From: Micrasema longulum
Taxonomy: Eukaryota; Arthropoda; Insecta; Trichoptera; Brachycentridae
Reading direction: 5' to 3'
NCBI GenBank assembly: GCA_022494885.1
Contig: JAGVSM010000504.1
Coordinates: 62,001-126,000, forward strand
DNA: 64,000 bases
The position numbers were made by a program, and so were the translations under genes. This document shows positions 46,409 through 57,024 of this stretch, in pieces. Below the pieces are notes generated by a model that saw only the letters and a list, made by a program, of their open reading frames with translations, made no database searches and was not told where the DNA came from. The first letter of the stretch is position 1, and the number at the start of each line of letters is the position of its first letter.

Positions 46409-46570
46409 CAATTTGGTGAATGTTAAACAGTGTAAAAAGTGATTATTTTAACCAGACAATGACAGGTCACAAGCCCTGAAAAAGTCTTAATTTCCACATT
46501 CCCAAAATTCCTTCACCTCGGTTGAGATGTCTATCTACAAATCAATTCCTTCGCCTCTGTAGAGATATAT
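46409..46570. repeat. MITE family A, right half copy
   Basis: Contains GGTGAATGTTAAACAGTG, AACCAGACAATGACAGGTCA and CAAGCCCTG, then TTTCCACATTCCC and a CTCTGTAGAGATATA end like that of 26412-26756. Confidence 0.6.
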
Positions 46571-46574
46571 TAGT

Positions 46575-47744
46575 TAGTGACTGACCGAAATTTCGGTTTC
46601 GGCTAAAAATTGGCCGAAACTTCGGCTCAGCCAAAACCGGCGGTCGGGATGTGTCGGATTACGTTCAGATGTACTCGGGTGGAAAATTAACACAATTAGA
46701 GATACTGGATTTTTGTCCATTCAAATAATTGTTTATTGTATTCATTAGTTATGTCTAACATAAAAAATAAAAACTTGACTGTTTTTTTGATTTGTTGAAT
46801 TAGTTACATTTTTCTAATTTCTTCATAGTTAATATGTTTAAGTTCCTAAAGCGTACATTGAAGAACTGTGGCGTATACATAAGTTATTAAAACGAGTCGT
46901 AATATCGTATATTATATAACACTAGCGGAACCGACAGACATTGTCCTGCCCGAACGTTGGCAAAAGACTTTTCATTGATAAGTAGGCATCTAGGTACTTG
47001 TTTATGGTTAAATTCCAAAACATAAAATAAATATTTTTTCAAATATGGCATTTTTGCGCAAACGTCAAACTCCGGTCTTCTCACCTACAGAGGGGTGTAT
47101 GTACTTATGTAGGAATACGATTTTTAAAATGTATTGAATTTAATATTATTTTATTATTACCAAAAATCCAGTAAAAATAAATAAATGGGTAGAAATAATA
47201 AGGAATTTAAGGAAATAATCTGATTTAGATCCACAAAAAATGAATGTTGTTTGTAAACATTCAAAAACAACATCTTTCCATTTTTTTGCAAATGCATTCT
47301 CCTCGAATGCAACCCTGGTAGATCGATAGTTAAAACATTTATGATCCTCACTTCTTTTTTACATATTCGATTAAAGATTTTAATATCTACGAACACGCAG
47401 AGCGCAAAGATCTATATTTCTCTGAAAACCGCACGTAAATCGGTTAAGCCGTTTAGGAGGAGTACCATGACATCCCACGTACAGAGGAATTATATATATA
47501 GAGATAACAACGAACAAGAAAGCACTTAAAGTAAACAAATTTATTTTTTTAATTTATGCCTTTTATTTCATTGTGTATTTTATTTAACACTTATTTTAAT
47601 AAACTCGCAAGGTTTAACAATAAAAAAGCCTAATTTTGGTCGTTTTGAAGTGACTTTTAACTTGATAAAATACATTTTTTTAAAAACAGATGTAGAATTT
47701 TTTTTTCGGTTTTGGCTGAAAATCTTGTTCCGTTCGGTCACTCA
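46575..47744. mobile_element. hAT-like element remnant, about 1.17 kb
   Basis: Left end TAGTGACTGACCGAAATTTC and right end, inverted, TGAGTGACCGAACGGAAC match. Subterminal repeats GGTTTCGGCT, GGCCGAAAC, GCCAAAACCGG and TTTTGGCTGAAAA occur near both ends, as in many hAT elements. The interior is AT-rich, without transposase. At 47390-47510, GTAAATCGGTTAAGCCGTTT and GAATTATATATATAGAG resemble a common lepidopteran LINE 3' UTR, perhaps nested. Confidence 0.5.
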
Positions 47745-48223
47745 TACTCGTATTAGTATCTTTAGATGACATCCAAATAGGCTATCATTACAGCATTAGT
47801 CTCGAAGCATTTCAATATGCTCAAAATATTGTTATCCTTCTTTGTTTGGAACTTTAGAAGTAAACCATTTTGTAACGGTACCTAACTACTGTTTTTTTTT
47901 AAAGTAACAACCTGTTAAATCTCTCTGGTATACGCTTGCAAACGCCGGCTTCTAGTCATACGCACTTTTGTATGATAGTCTCGCAATGTGTATGAGATCG
48001 TTGACCATAGCGTATAATGGCCTAATGTCCAGTGATTATTGTTGTGCCACGAAAGGCGTATCAATGTGCCACCTCCCATTTACAGTTTTCTTAGTGCGTT
48101 CTTCTGCTATCCACTAACCAACACAATGGACGTCAAACTCCTGCTTTATGTATTTTTATAAATGGAAAAGTAGCGATGGTTTCTATGGTGTCAGCCATGT
48201 TATGATAAATTATTTTAATGTGA
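47745..48223. other. No recognisable gene
   Basis: Unique-looking mixed sequence with no ORF over 60 codons recognised and no clear repeat. Confidence 0.4.
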
Positions 48224-48282
48224 ATGGTCTAATGGGCTAATGGTCTGCGCGTTTGCCTACCATACAAGAGGTCCCGGGTTCA
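48224..48282 (+). repeat. SINE family A, tRNA-like head only
   Basis: GGGCTAATGGTCTGCGCGTT, TGCCTACCATACAAGAGG and TCCCGGGTTCACTTTCAC match the SINE A head up to the middle of the B-box, where the match stops and an opposite-strand LINE begins. Confidence 0.6.
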
Positions 48283-48623
48283 CTTTCACGTTTTTCTTCC
48301 ACTGCTGGATACAGGCTTCTTCCATATCCTTCCTTTTTTTTCAATCGGTTGCTGCTTGCAGCCAATTTTTACCCTCTACAGCGGATATGTCGTTGACCAT
48401 CTTTTTTGAGGTCTTCCGACGCATCTCTTATTTTCCCAAGCCTTAAAATTTTTGAGGTCCATCTTGTCGTGTCTTGTCTCGCAACATGTCCTAAATATTG
48501 CCACTTCAGTCTTGCTACGCGATCCATGATATCCGCTATTTTGGTTCTGTTCCTAATTTCCTCCTTTTTTATTCTGTCTCGTAGGTTTTTACCAAACATG
48601 AATCTTTCCAACAAAGTTGACAC
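48283..48623 (-). pseudogene. Non-LTR retrotransposon RT C-terminal fragment
   Basis: The minus-strand frame from 48623 reads LLERFMFGKNLRDRIKKEEI, RNRTKIADIMDRVARLKWQY, LGHVARQDTTRWTSKILRL. Beyond the first stop, in other frames, NWLQAATD and DMEEACIQQWKK follow. The pattern 'R..IR.RT...DI..R.A.LKW...GHVAR....RWT ... EEAY.QQW' is the extreme C-terminus of an insect LINE distinct from the RTE copies here. Frameshifts split it. The plus ORFs over it are shadows. Confidence 0.8.
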
Positions 48624-48980
48624 AAAATACTCATTTTTTTTTTAATGTTTTTATTTTTGAATATTTCGTGTACAAGTATATAAATATAATATTACCGCGA
48701 CCAAAATGAAACCAAATTATTTTGACACCCCTTTCTTCAGTTCTTTTATGACGTGACACAGTGTACTCAACAGTTTTTTTTTAAACTTGTAAATGGAAAC
48801 TGTTTTTCAGTATAGTTTTTGTACATGATACCAATTTTTAGATAAAAAAAATGTCGAATCCACGAATGAATCGTTTTTATTAAAAAAAACAATACCACCA
48901 GTTGGTCCTTTTTAAATAAAGAAATTATCATTTTCAGTTATCAATTTTTAAAATCGTCATTTCTATTAAATTGAATTGTT

Positions 48981-49082
48981 AATGGACTGGCTTCTGAGGC
49001 CTGATCATCTTACTTACCAATCTTAGTATCAATTCTTGCACCACTGCAAACGGATTTGGAAATAATGATGACGATGATCATT
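48981..49082 (+). repeat. SINE family A, 3' fragment
   Basis: ACTGGCTTCTGAGGCCTGAT, CATCTTACTTACC, GCACCACTGCAAACGG and a GATGACGATGATCA tail. The GATACGCTGC block is largely lost. Confidence 0.5.
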
Positions 49083-49667
49083 TGAACATTACATTAATCA
49101 CTATCTTTAAACTAGCGGTTTTTTTTTCATATGTATGTCTAATTCTGATGAAGCCTTGGGCGAAAACGTTTAATGGTCATAAAATAAGTGAAACTTACTG
49201 ACTGTTTATTTATGATACTTGCTTTCTTACTGGTGTTATTTACAATGTCGTTTCATAAACAAACTTAATACCTACAACTTTTTTAAAATTATAATTATTA
49301 TATCAGTTATAAAAAAGTCATGTTCGTGGATGGAAGCATAGACATTTTATTTAAATCATCGTCACTTTAACGTGTTACAAATAATTGATGTGACGTTTCT
49401 GCGTTCTGGTTTGTCTACCTTTCTAACTTCTCTTCACTTATATTTTTATAGTAGAATGTTGTTTTCTTACGCCACTTTGACTATCGCAAAAAACTCATTT
49501 AGTGACGTGAATCGCCATAATTTCTTTTCATACAAGTGGATGTATAATCAATTTTACGCCGTTTTCTCTTTTAAAAATAGGTTTTTAAAACATCAGTCAA
49601 TAGTTTTGCTTTGTGTAAGTAAAATGCAAGGATCGCAGTTTGTTTTGTATGAAAAGAGAAGAAAAGA
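49083..49667. other. No gene; short ribozyme-like motif at 49145
   Basis: AT-rich. CTGATGA, then the short hairpin GCC-TTG-GGC, then GAAAAC at 49145-49167 is noted in Part 2. The upstream part of ORF 49372-49821 has no recognisable motif and its end is SINE C. Confidence 0.4.
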
Positions 49668-49795
49668 ATCCAAGAAATATTTTTTTCTCAATTGGTCTGG
49701 GTGTTGTGGTGTATTTTTTACTCCCTCCTTCCATATCCCCTTTATTCCAGCTGCCGACAAGCCTCAAAATAGAGACTTAGCGGGTTATTCCTTAA
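49668..49795 (+). repeat. SINE family C, body only
   Basis: CTCAATTGGTCTGGGTGTTG, TGGTGTATTTTTTACTCC, CCATATCCCCTTTATTCC, AGCTGCCGACAAGCCTCAAA and TTAGCGGGTTATTCC, ending in an A run. Better preserved than the 24130 copy but lacking the tRNA-like head. Confidence 0.72.
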
Positions 49796-51728
49796 AAAAA
49801 ATGCGTTCGGGAAATTCTTAGATTTTCGGAAATGATTAAATAGCTATTGAATTTATTCTTAAGTCAATCCAAATTTTCAAAACCTTAGTTTGTTTTGATA
49901 TATATACCCGCCAGATTAAATCGTCATCAATTTATTAAAAAAACATTACCACTAAGTTACAAATTAGGTTGGGTTGAATTAGGAAGGGACATTTATCTTC
50001 ACGTTGACAGGATGCTGTAAAAGTAATTTATCTGTTTTATTTACTTAGGTAGCTCTGAGTAACCGTTTTACACTTGTTATCGTCTTGTGGAAGCAGACAG
50101 TATTTCATTGTGCGCTGTGATGGGAATCTCTCATAAACTTATCTTATAATTTGTTTCTTGGCTTTCTGCTCAGTAAATAATAAAGACCATTTACATAAGA
50201 CATGACATGTGCGCTATCTGCAGAAGTAGTACCAGGGAGGCAGGAGGCGCGGGCGGTCAAATGGCGTGCGAACACCTCGCGGCGTCCGACGGAGAAAGTA
50301 AGGCGCCTCGGAGTCTGTCTGAACGCGCTCCCACTGCTTACAAATCACTCAGATAAGGATTTTCGCTCGTTTTTTGCGGCGAATCACCCGCGTCTGTAAT
50401 CCTCTTACCTTGGTCCACTCCATCTGCCGTTGCGTTGCGCGGTGGCTGCGACTTGACAGTTTTATCGCATATAAAGCTCTGGTTTCCTAGGAAAGTGGTG
50501 CCAATATCTAGCGGCCGTAATGAACGGTGATGCGGTGAACAGCCGTCTTAACGGTGTCTAGAGAGTGGTTTCCTTGAAAAACGGTGTCATTTATCTAGCG
50601 GCCGTGACAGCTTATTTGTCAAAAATATGCCCTGGAATGCGAACTGTCTTATTTTTCATTAGTAACGAAAAGTTTTCCACCGTTTTTTTCAATTTTAAGC
50701 AATTTCGAAGTCATGCGACCTTCTTGTATATGAAAGTTGTATTGAAAAAAATAGTTTACTCTTTTTAAGATTAATAAGATAATGAATTCAATGAGAAATA
50801 TTTTTTTTAAAGAAAAATATGAAGCGCAAAATTAAAAAATTAAGCGCAAAATTTGCTACATATTTGGTACAATAGGTAACAGTTGGTTACCGAAACTAGT
50901 TGGTAAAAATAAAGTTAGTGTATCAAAAAACAAAGTATAAGTTTTATTTCTCCATATTTAGTTCGAATTCATCTCAAATTAAAACGGGACCACATTTACC
51001 ATATTATAGTATTTGATTGAATTAGGCTACAAGAATTTCATCCTGGGTTAGCAAATAATTTATAATAAGTAAACTTGAGGCAAATGTTTTTATTAAATGT
51101 ATTGATAACTGCTAAATATGCCAATCTTGCTGACTACTTTTTGGTGTTTGTAACTTTCTAGTATAAATAAAAGTAAAAATGAATGTAGAGAAATACGTCA
51201 ACCAATTTTTTGCATCCATTTCAAGTTCAAAAGGCGTATTGTATTTCAAATGAAACAAACTTACTTTGGTAAAATTATGTTCCAGGCATCTTTCTTGGCT
51301 CTTTAATATTCATGGAACATTCCTTATTTTAAATCACACCCATGTGATTTTTAATCTGAAATGTAATAGGTGGTTATTTTAGTTTGTTAAAATAGGTTAG
51401 GATTCTTGAGAAATCTTAACATAGGAGTATTATTATTAAAGGAAATGTTTTGAAATATAAACATAATATTTTAATACTCTTACATACTTAGCTTTTTTCT
51501 TGTAGCTCATAAATATTTTCTTTATTATTCACATAATGTAAATGTTATTTACTCTTAATTACATACCTAATATTTCAAGTATAGTGCCGACATTCCTCCA
51601 GAAATGTTGTTTTAACTGGACTTGTTTATAGTCTTTGCCCTTCCATTACATATCATACCCTCAATTTCAAATCCGAAAATATAATATGTCACTCAAGCCT
51701 AGTTAGAATGTAAGTTTACGCATACAAT
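49796..51728. other. No gene; GC-rich island 50205-50610 with a duplicated motif
   Basis: Within the island GGTTTCCTAGGAAA (50481) and GGTTTCCTTGAAAA (50567) are each followed by GGTG and then TATCTAGCGGCCGT (50505-50518 and 50592-50605). This gives two copies of a compound motif about 87 bp apart. ORF 50202-50399 there is arginine-rich without a known domain. The rest is AT-rich. Confidence 0.45.
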
Positions 51729-51798
51729 TGTAAAGCTCCCTTGAGGTGATTTTTTTTGCAAAAATGGCGCTATATAAATCAGCCAAATTAATTATGAT
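51729..51798 (+). repeat. L2-type LINE 3' tail
   Basis: TTGTAAAGCTCCCTTGAGGT, AAAAATGGCGCTATATAAAT and AATTAATTATGATC match the tail of the 32881-33315 LINE. The coding part is not recognisable upstream. Confidence 0.62.
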
Positions 51799-53132
51799 CA
51801 TTACATAGAAGCTTCATAATCAAATTAATCAACATTCCGTCAATTACACTAGTCCACATCACGTTTGCACTAATCTTGACAGCTTTGACAGGCAAAAATG
51901 TTCAACGCTACGCGAGAAAAACCGTTCGAAGACTGTTTGCACCGCTGGCGCTGTGGCGGCCGTCCTGCAAATGGCGGCACCTCTCTGGGAAACCAGCGCT
52001 ATTGATTTATACAGTCGACGTTTTTATGACGTCATCCGCCGCCCCGCGACGGCCGCTAGGTGACAGTACCGCTTTCCTAGGAAACCATAGCTCGATAAAA
52101 TGGATTATGGCGAGGAAGAGGTTAAGAAACTGTAATCGCCTTATGCGCTGAAATATTTGTGATAGAAAATCAGTGCGCGGCGCGCATTGCGACAGGAAAG
52201 GGTAAAATACACATTGTCCGAGGACTACAACCGATGCTATCGCCGTAGGACTGCATACTAATCTATCCAGCAGTAGCTGGAAACCTTTTTCGTTTTTCTT
52301 CTCACGTACAACGTACATGTTGTATTGTACGTATTGTTATTTCGTCTGCGCAGGTAGATTTCATTCCATTTGTTTACTTGCCATCACTCAACCGTACGTA
52401 TTTCCGGTCAAAAAATATATCTGACATTTAATGTCACAAAATGACATATTTATGATATGTGAGTATTGAATAGCCAAAATTGTCTACTAACTAAATATTG
52501 CACCTAGTACTTTTGATTTATTTATTCCCATTATTAAAATGCTAAAATGTGGCCTGCAATACATTTTTGGGTTTTTTATGTCATTATTCACACTATGAAT
52601 GAAAATGTTGCATCAAATCATCGAGATGACTTAGTCACCGATAAAAATATCAATATATTATTTTGATTAAAAATCAGCATTACCCACGCTGACAACACAA
52701 TTATTTCGTCGTGATCGTAGATCGATGACGTATGTGCGAGAAATGTGGCATTGACATTCTTTTATATTTGCTCTTGAAATAGTTTTATAAAGGCTTTATA
52801 TTCTAGTGGTGGTATTCTGGATCTTCTCTAACCCCCTGAGAGTGATGATTTTGAAGATTTTAATTTTATTAATGCGTTGACACTTTGCTTCATATAATGG
52901 CCACACTGATGATGAAACGTCAATTGGTGTATAAAACTGCTTCGAAAACGGAAATAAAACTCATAAGTTTTGGTCAATTCAACCTAATTAACTGTTTTAG
53001 GTAATGATTAACATCGCAAGAATGTTCTTAATTAAAATCATCATGTTTGATTTCACGTATTTCACAAAAAATAGTCGCATGTAAAAAATATATATCCCCA
53101 AATAAACCACTCTCTAGGGGATGAAGATTCAT
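51799..53132. other. No gene; GC-rich island 51885-52235
   Basis: The island carries a perfect CRE palindrome TGACGTCA (52027-52034), GGCGGCCGTCCTGC, GCCGCCCCGCGACGGCC and a TTTCCTAGGAAACC palindrome (52072-52085) echoing the 50481 motif. ORFs 51876-52151 and 52007-52318 (minus) overlap and show no known domain. An imperfect hairpin lies at 52877-52923. Confidence 0.4.
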
Positions 53133-53566
53133 AATTGAACGTAGTTATGCAGAAAGCAGCCAGCCATATAAAAGTGAAACTGAGATAATGGCATTTTTGT
53201 GAAAAGACTGAATAATCGAGTCTACACAACAGTTGGAATGTTTTTGACGTTAACAAATAATAAACAATGAAAACATTAGTTTTCTTAATATGACAAACAA
53301 GAATCTTATTATGTATTTGACCACTTTCAATGATTTTTAAAGAACCGTAAGATTTTTCTAATGTTGTGGGTGTTTTTAGCAAATTGATAAATGTCGTTTT
53401 TGTAATCGACAACATTTTCAGAAGGTGATTGATACAGATTTTTATGTGAAAGTGGTCTGGCTGTTTTTAGCAGAACATAGAATTGACATTACTTCACCTG
53501 ATAACATTAATATCGCATTTTTTCAAAATTGTGGACTGGCTGCTTTCTGCATAACTACGTTTAATT
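53133..53566. mobile_element. Possible foldback element with 33-bp arms
   Basis: AATTGAACGTAGTTATGCAG (53133) and its continuation AAAGCAGCCAGCC are matched in inverse at 53534-53566 with two mismatches. The interior of about 370 bp has no inverted symmetry. Both strands encode LAAFCITTFN through the arms. ORF 53062-53415 (minus) is therefore arm plus interior and not a recognised protein. Confidence 0.6.
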
Positions 53567-53901
53567 GCACCCCAGGTTTGGAAACAAATGTATCTCTTAT
53601 AGGTGTTATCTAGTTATGACCTAAAAGTGTCAAAAAAAAATTAAGCACTCTCATGTAAAGTTGAATAAAATCGCAGGCGTCATTGATCTATGATTCTTAC
53701 GATTTTTTTTCGTGACACCTACCCATCTGTTGCATTGCGTAAATACAATCCCTCGAGAAAACACTAATTGATTTACAATATTATGACCCCTAGATGTGCA
53801 AGATCCTATGTATCTGTGCTACAATACCCAGCGAAGCTCTCCAGAGTTGGTTAAAAAAAAAAATTCTCTTCAGTATTTTTTTTTCTCAAATCTCAAAATG
53901 A
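53567..53901. other. No recognisable gene
   Basis: AT-rich with poly-A and poly-T runs near 53628, 53705 and 53850-53885. Nothing identified. Confidence 0.4.
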
Positions 53902-54487
53902 CTATAGTAGGGCCAATTGAATAGGTCACATTTGACACTTTATCAAAATTCAACAACATAACCTTGTAAGAGCGGTAATAAAATATTATTTATTTTTTCG
54001 AATTTAGAACTGCACAATTGCTTAACTTTTTTCAATTACGATTACATATTTATTGTAATAATGACAAAAGAAGATAGTTTTACGATTTACTTTCACTAAT
54101 AAACCATTCTAAACATAATGAACTTTTTCTGTTCTAAACGTCGTTACAATGTTGCATCAGTGAACCCTTTTTCTTTTTAAACACTAGAGATGTTACCCAG
54201 AAAATCCAATGTTGATAATTTTGTTAAATTTTGTACTTATCTTATTTTTTTCCTTAAATTTACGATAGAAAGTAATAATGGGACAGGGATTCGACTAATG
54301 ATTTTTAAAATAAAATTACAGTACCTATAAGTTCTTTTTCATAGTTACTGAATTCAATTTACATATATTATGTTTGAAGTCCGAATCGATTCAATCACTT
54401 GAATCGACGTTTTTAAGCAGGTTACCTCACTATGAAGCTAAAACCGACAAATGTCAAATGTGACCTATTAAATTGGCCCTATTATAG
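53902..54487. mobile_element. MITE with about 38-bp terminal inverted repeats
   Basis: CTATAGTAGGGCCAATTGAA (53902), continuing TAGGTCACATTTGACA, is matched in inverse by TGTCAAATGTGACCTATTAA and ATTGGCCCTATTATAG ending at 54487. The interior of about 510 bp is AT-rich and non-coding. TA near both ends would suit a Tc1/mariner-type or similar target, but the exact boundary is not resolved. Confidence 0.78.
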
Positions 54488-54988
54488 ATTTGTAGGCCAT
54501 GATGTGTTCAGATAATTTGTTTTAATAGTGTGTTATGTTTGTAATCGCTACGCTAAGTTGCATCCCACTAAGGAGCAAGAGCTTGTTGCCCTGGTATCGC
54601 GTTTGGTTTATGACGTGCCGAGATCGGCCGCCCAATTGATGGTGCCATTGTGTGGCCGGCGCAGAGCGGCCGCTAAGCGCTAATTTACCGCAACGGGCTA
54701 GCGTCGATCCTTGTCTGGAGACGGGACACTTATATGAAGCACATACAATCACAATGGCCCAACTCTACTAAACTAGTGTCCAATTCAATTAAAATCATGG
54801 GTTATAAAATAAAAAATTAATGAACTCATCTTTTTGGTAAAAATCAATTACACCCAATTTTAAAAACATATCGTGTACATTGTACACGGAATCACAATGG
54901 TCCAACTCGAAAAATCGAAAAATAAGCGAAGGCTTTTAAGAATAACAATGATTTTATAATGGATTCCGTAAAGCGTATGGAGAGAGCT
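54488..54988. other. GC-rich patch and a short direct repeat; no gene
   Basis: 54590-54720 is CG-rich (GATCGGCCGCCC, GGCCGGCGCAGAGCGGCCGC). AATCACAATGGCCCAACTC (54748) and AATCACAATGGTCCAACTC (54890) form a short direct repeat, and GTGTACATTGTACAC at about 54873 is a palindrome. Minus ORF 54522-54752 lacks motifs. Confidence 0.4.
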
Positions 54989-55420
54989 TTTTTTTTTTTT
55001 TATTCATAAATTTCATGAAAAGTAAAAGTTATTGTAAAATTCTTAAACATAACTACTTTTACACATCTAGTAAATTTTATCACTGTAACTCTCCAAATAA
55101 AGAGACTAACTCTTGTGCCTGGAGAGTGACTTATACTGTTTTAGTTGTTTATTTATAAGAGTTTATATAATTTTAATACGAGTACATAAAAAGAAAAATA
55201 AAAACATAGGATATATAAATAATAAACATAAAACAATAATACATTCATACTAATTTAAATTTAATGTTGTTTTTACACGAGTTCTAAAAATTTCTTTAGA
55301 TTAACTTTAAATTTATTTATTGATATATATTTTAACTGTATATTTCCATAAAAACATAGAACGAATTTCAGCTACAGTTCGTGATTTAAATAAAAATCAC
55401 CACAACAAGATAAAATTAAA
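54989..55420 (-). pseudogene. LINE 3' end with poly(A), Jockey-like C-terminal remnant
   Basis: On the minus strand the sequence ends in AATAAA followed by an A run (plus 54989-55003). About 290 bp upstream a short frame reads FYGNIQLKYISINKFKVNLK KFLELV and stops near 55270. 'FK..LK.FLLE' before the stop is typical of Jockey-type RT C-termini. The 3' UTR includes an imperfect hairpin with CTCTCCAGGCACAAGAG and TCTTTATTTGGAGAG. Assignment is moderate; no catalytic region is present. Confidence 0.5.
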
Positions 55421-55734
55421 GTAGTTAATTGTACTACAGAATATTCACGCTTTAGAAAAATATAACTAGTTCGTGAAACGTGAAAAAAATTTATCTGATT
55501 GGTCAGAGTTCAGAGCGATCTATTTTGTTATTTAATCATTAATATGAATGTACAATAGGTCATTTATCGTCCTCTGGGACCCCGATTTCAAGGTTGTTAA
55601 CAGAGTTATCTTCAATTCCCCGTAAAGTAAATTTTTATTTCAAACAAAAATGTGAATACTTGTATGAAAACATTATGCAAGTTTGTCGGTAATAAGTAAT
55701 TAAACGTGTTTTCAATAAATAAATCATAATAATA
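55421..55734. other. No recognisable gene
   Basis: AT-rich, without clear repeat structure. Confidence 0.4.
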
Positions 55735-55925
55735 TTACATATTTTACACACCTCTACACCTACTCTCATACAAATACACACAAACACACTCTTTTGTTGT
55801 ACCACAATTTAATGTCTATGATTTTTATTTAGAGACTTCACTGGTCTGTCTTTAACTGTATATTTTTTTTGTTATTATATCATTGTCGACTGTTCGTCTC
55901 TGTAAAACAAATAAATAAAATAAAA
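55735..55925 (+). repeat. LINE 3' tail repeat, copy 3 (truncated, opposite strand)
   Basis: Inverse match to 33372-33560: CACCTACTCTCATACAAATA, AACACACTCTTTTGTTGT, ACTTCACTGGTCTGTCTTTAA, CATTGTCGACTGTTCGTCTC, ending in (AAATAAAT)n. The tail on this strand supports the orientation given to the other two copies. Confidence 0.65.
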
Positions 55926-56149
55926 TAAATATTTTCCTCCACGAAAATCGATTTTACTTTGTAGACAATTGAAGAAAACTTCCCGCTGTAATCGGGGCCC
56001 ATACATTTATATTCAGACCTCAGCCTAGCCTAACTTAAATAGCATATATGTATATTATATTTAATTAAGTACTTGTATCTAAATACAGTTTATGGTAACT
56101 CAACAATGTTTGAGTATGTCCAAATGCTTGCAGACTGGCTGAAATGACT

Positions 56150-56285
56150 GACTGGTGAATGTTACACAGTGTGTAAAGTGGCCACTTAAACCAGCCAATA
56201 ACAGGTTATAAGCCCTGTAAATGCCTAGACTTCCATATTCCCTTCTCAGAAACGTTTTCCCTCCCTGTTGAAATAAATTTAAACA
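56150..56285. repeat. MITE family A, right half copy
   Basis: GGTGAATGTTACACAGTGTG, AAGTGGCCACTTAAACCAGC, CTAGACTTCCATATTCCC and TTCCCTCCCTGTTGAAAT match the right arm of 2299-2548 closely. The left arm is not recognisable. Confidence 0.7.
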
Positions 56286-56934
56286 GTTTATGGTATTTTC
56301 AGAATACAACTAACAGTGAAATATGGAATTAATTTTGTCGAATTTTTCCAATAATTATATTAAAAATTTAATTTTCATCACCAACCAATTTATGATCAAC
56401 CATGATGTTTTCTATCTTTATTTCTACAAATTTTACACATTTTTGGACTTGTATCGTTGTGATTCATGGTTCTTCATAATGTCAACATACCGCACAAGTG
56501 CTCTATAGTCCAACACCGCGTTAACGAGACACAACTAAAAACATGTCCCTGATTTCGGAGGTCGACCAACTCTAAATCCGTCTTTCAGTTATGTTTGAAT
56601 TTATGTCCTCGTTGTTATGTTAGGCTTTATTTTTATGATAAGATAAGCTTTCATCGTCCTGTTTATTTTTAACCATCCCTACGTAAAATAAATAAAACGG
56701 TGTACTAGAACTTTTTCCTGTGTAAAGAATAAAGTCTTGTCTTAAAGTTTAAAAATAATTTAGTATTGATCATATAACGCCGTAAATCATTTTCGTGTAG
56801 CTATTCATAATTGTGGTTAGATTTGTTCGCCGAGAACAGGTCAGAAGACCCCGTTAGGCTTTAATATTTTTTATTTATTCATCTGGCTCTGTTGCGTATC
56901 TGTCTTTATAAAATTGTTATTAACAATTTCCCTA
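56286..56934. other. No recognisable gene
   Basis: AT-rich. An AATAAAGTCTTGTCTT end-like motif at about 56729 may mark an old retroelement 3' end. ORF 56323-56508 has no motif. Confidence 0.35.
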
Positions 56935-57024
56935 TCCGCAAACAGTGGTGCATAGAACTCCGATTGCGGCGTATTCTGATCGTTTTTGTTACGTGGAAGG
57001 TGAGGTGATCAGTCAGGTGCCAGT
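56935..57024 (-). repeat. SINE family A variant, 3' part (interrupted copy)
   Basis: Reverse-complement match to the SINE A tail: CTATCCGCAAACAGTGGTGC, TTGCGGCGTATTCTGATCG, GTTACGTGGAAGGTGAGG, GTCAGGTGCCAG. The rest of this SINE resumes at 57347 beyond an inserted LINE end. Confidence 0.65.

Noticed and set aside
47390..47520. Short ORF as a gene
   Set aside because: Composition resembles a common LINE 3' UTR (CGGTTAAGCCGTTTAGG); no protein motif.
49372..49821. 149-codon ORF as a host gene
   Set aside because: Its second half is SINE C body and the first half has no domain.
53062..53415. 117-codon minus ORF
   Set aside because: Part of it is the arm of an inverted repeat that also reads on the other strand; no recognised domain.
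54522..54752. Minus ORF in a GC-rich patch as a coding exon
   Set aside because: No domain, splice context or repeat of reading-frame bias; GC content alone is insufficient.
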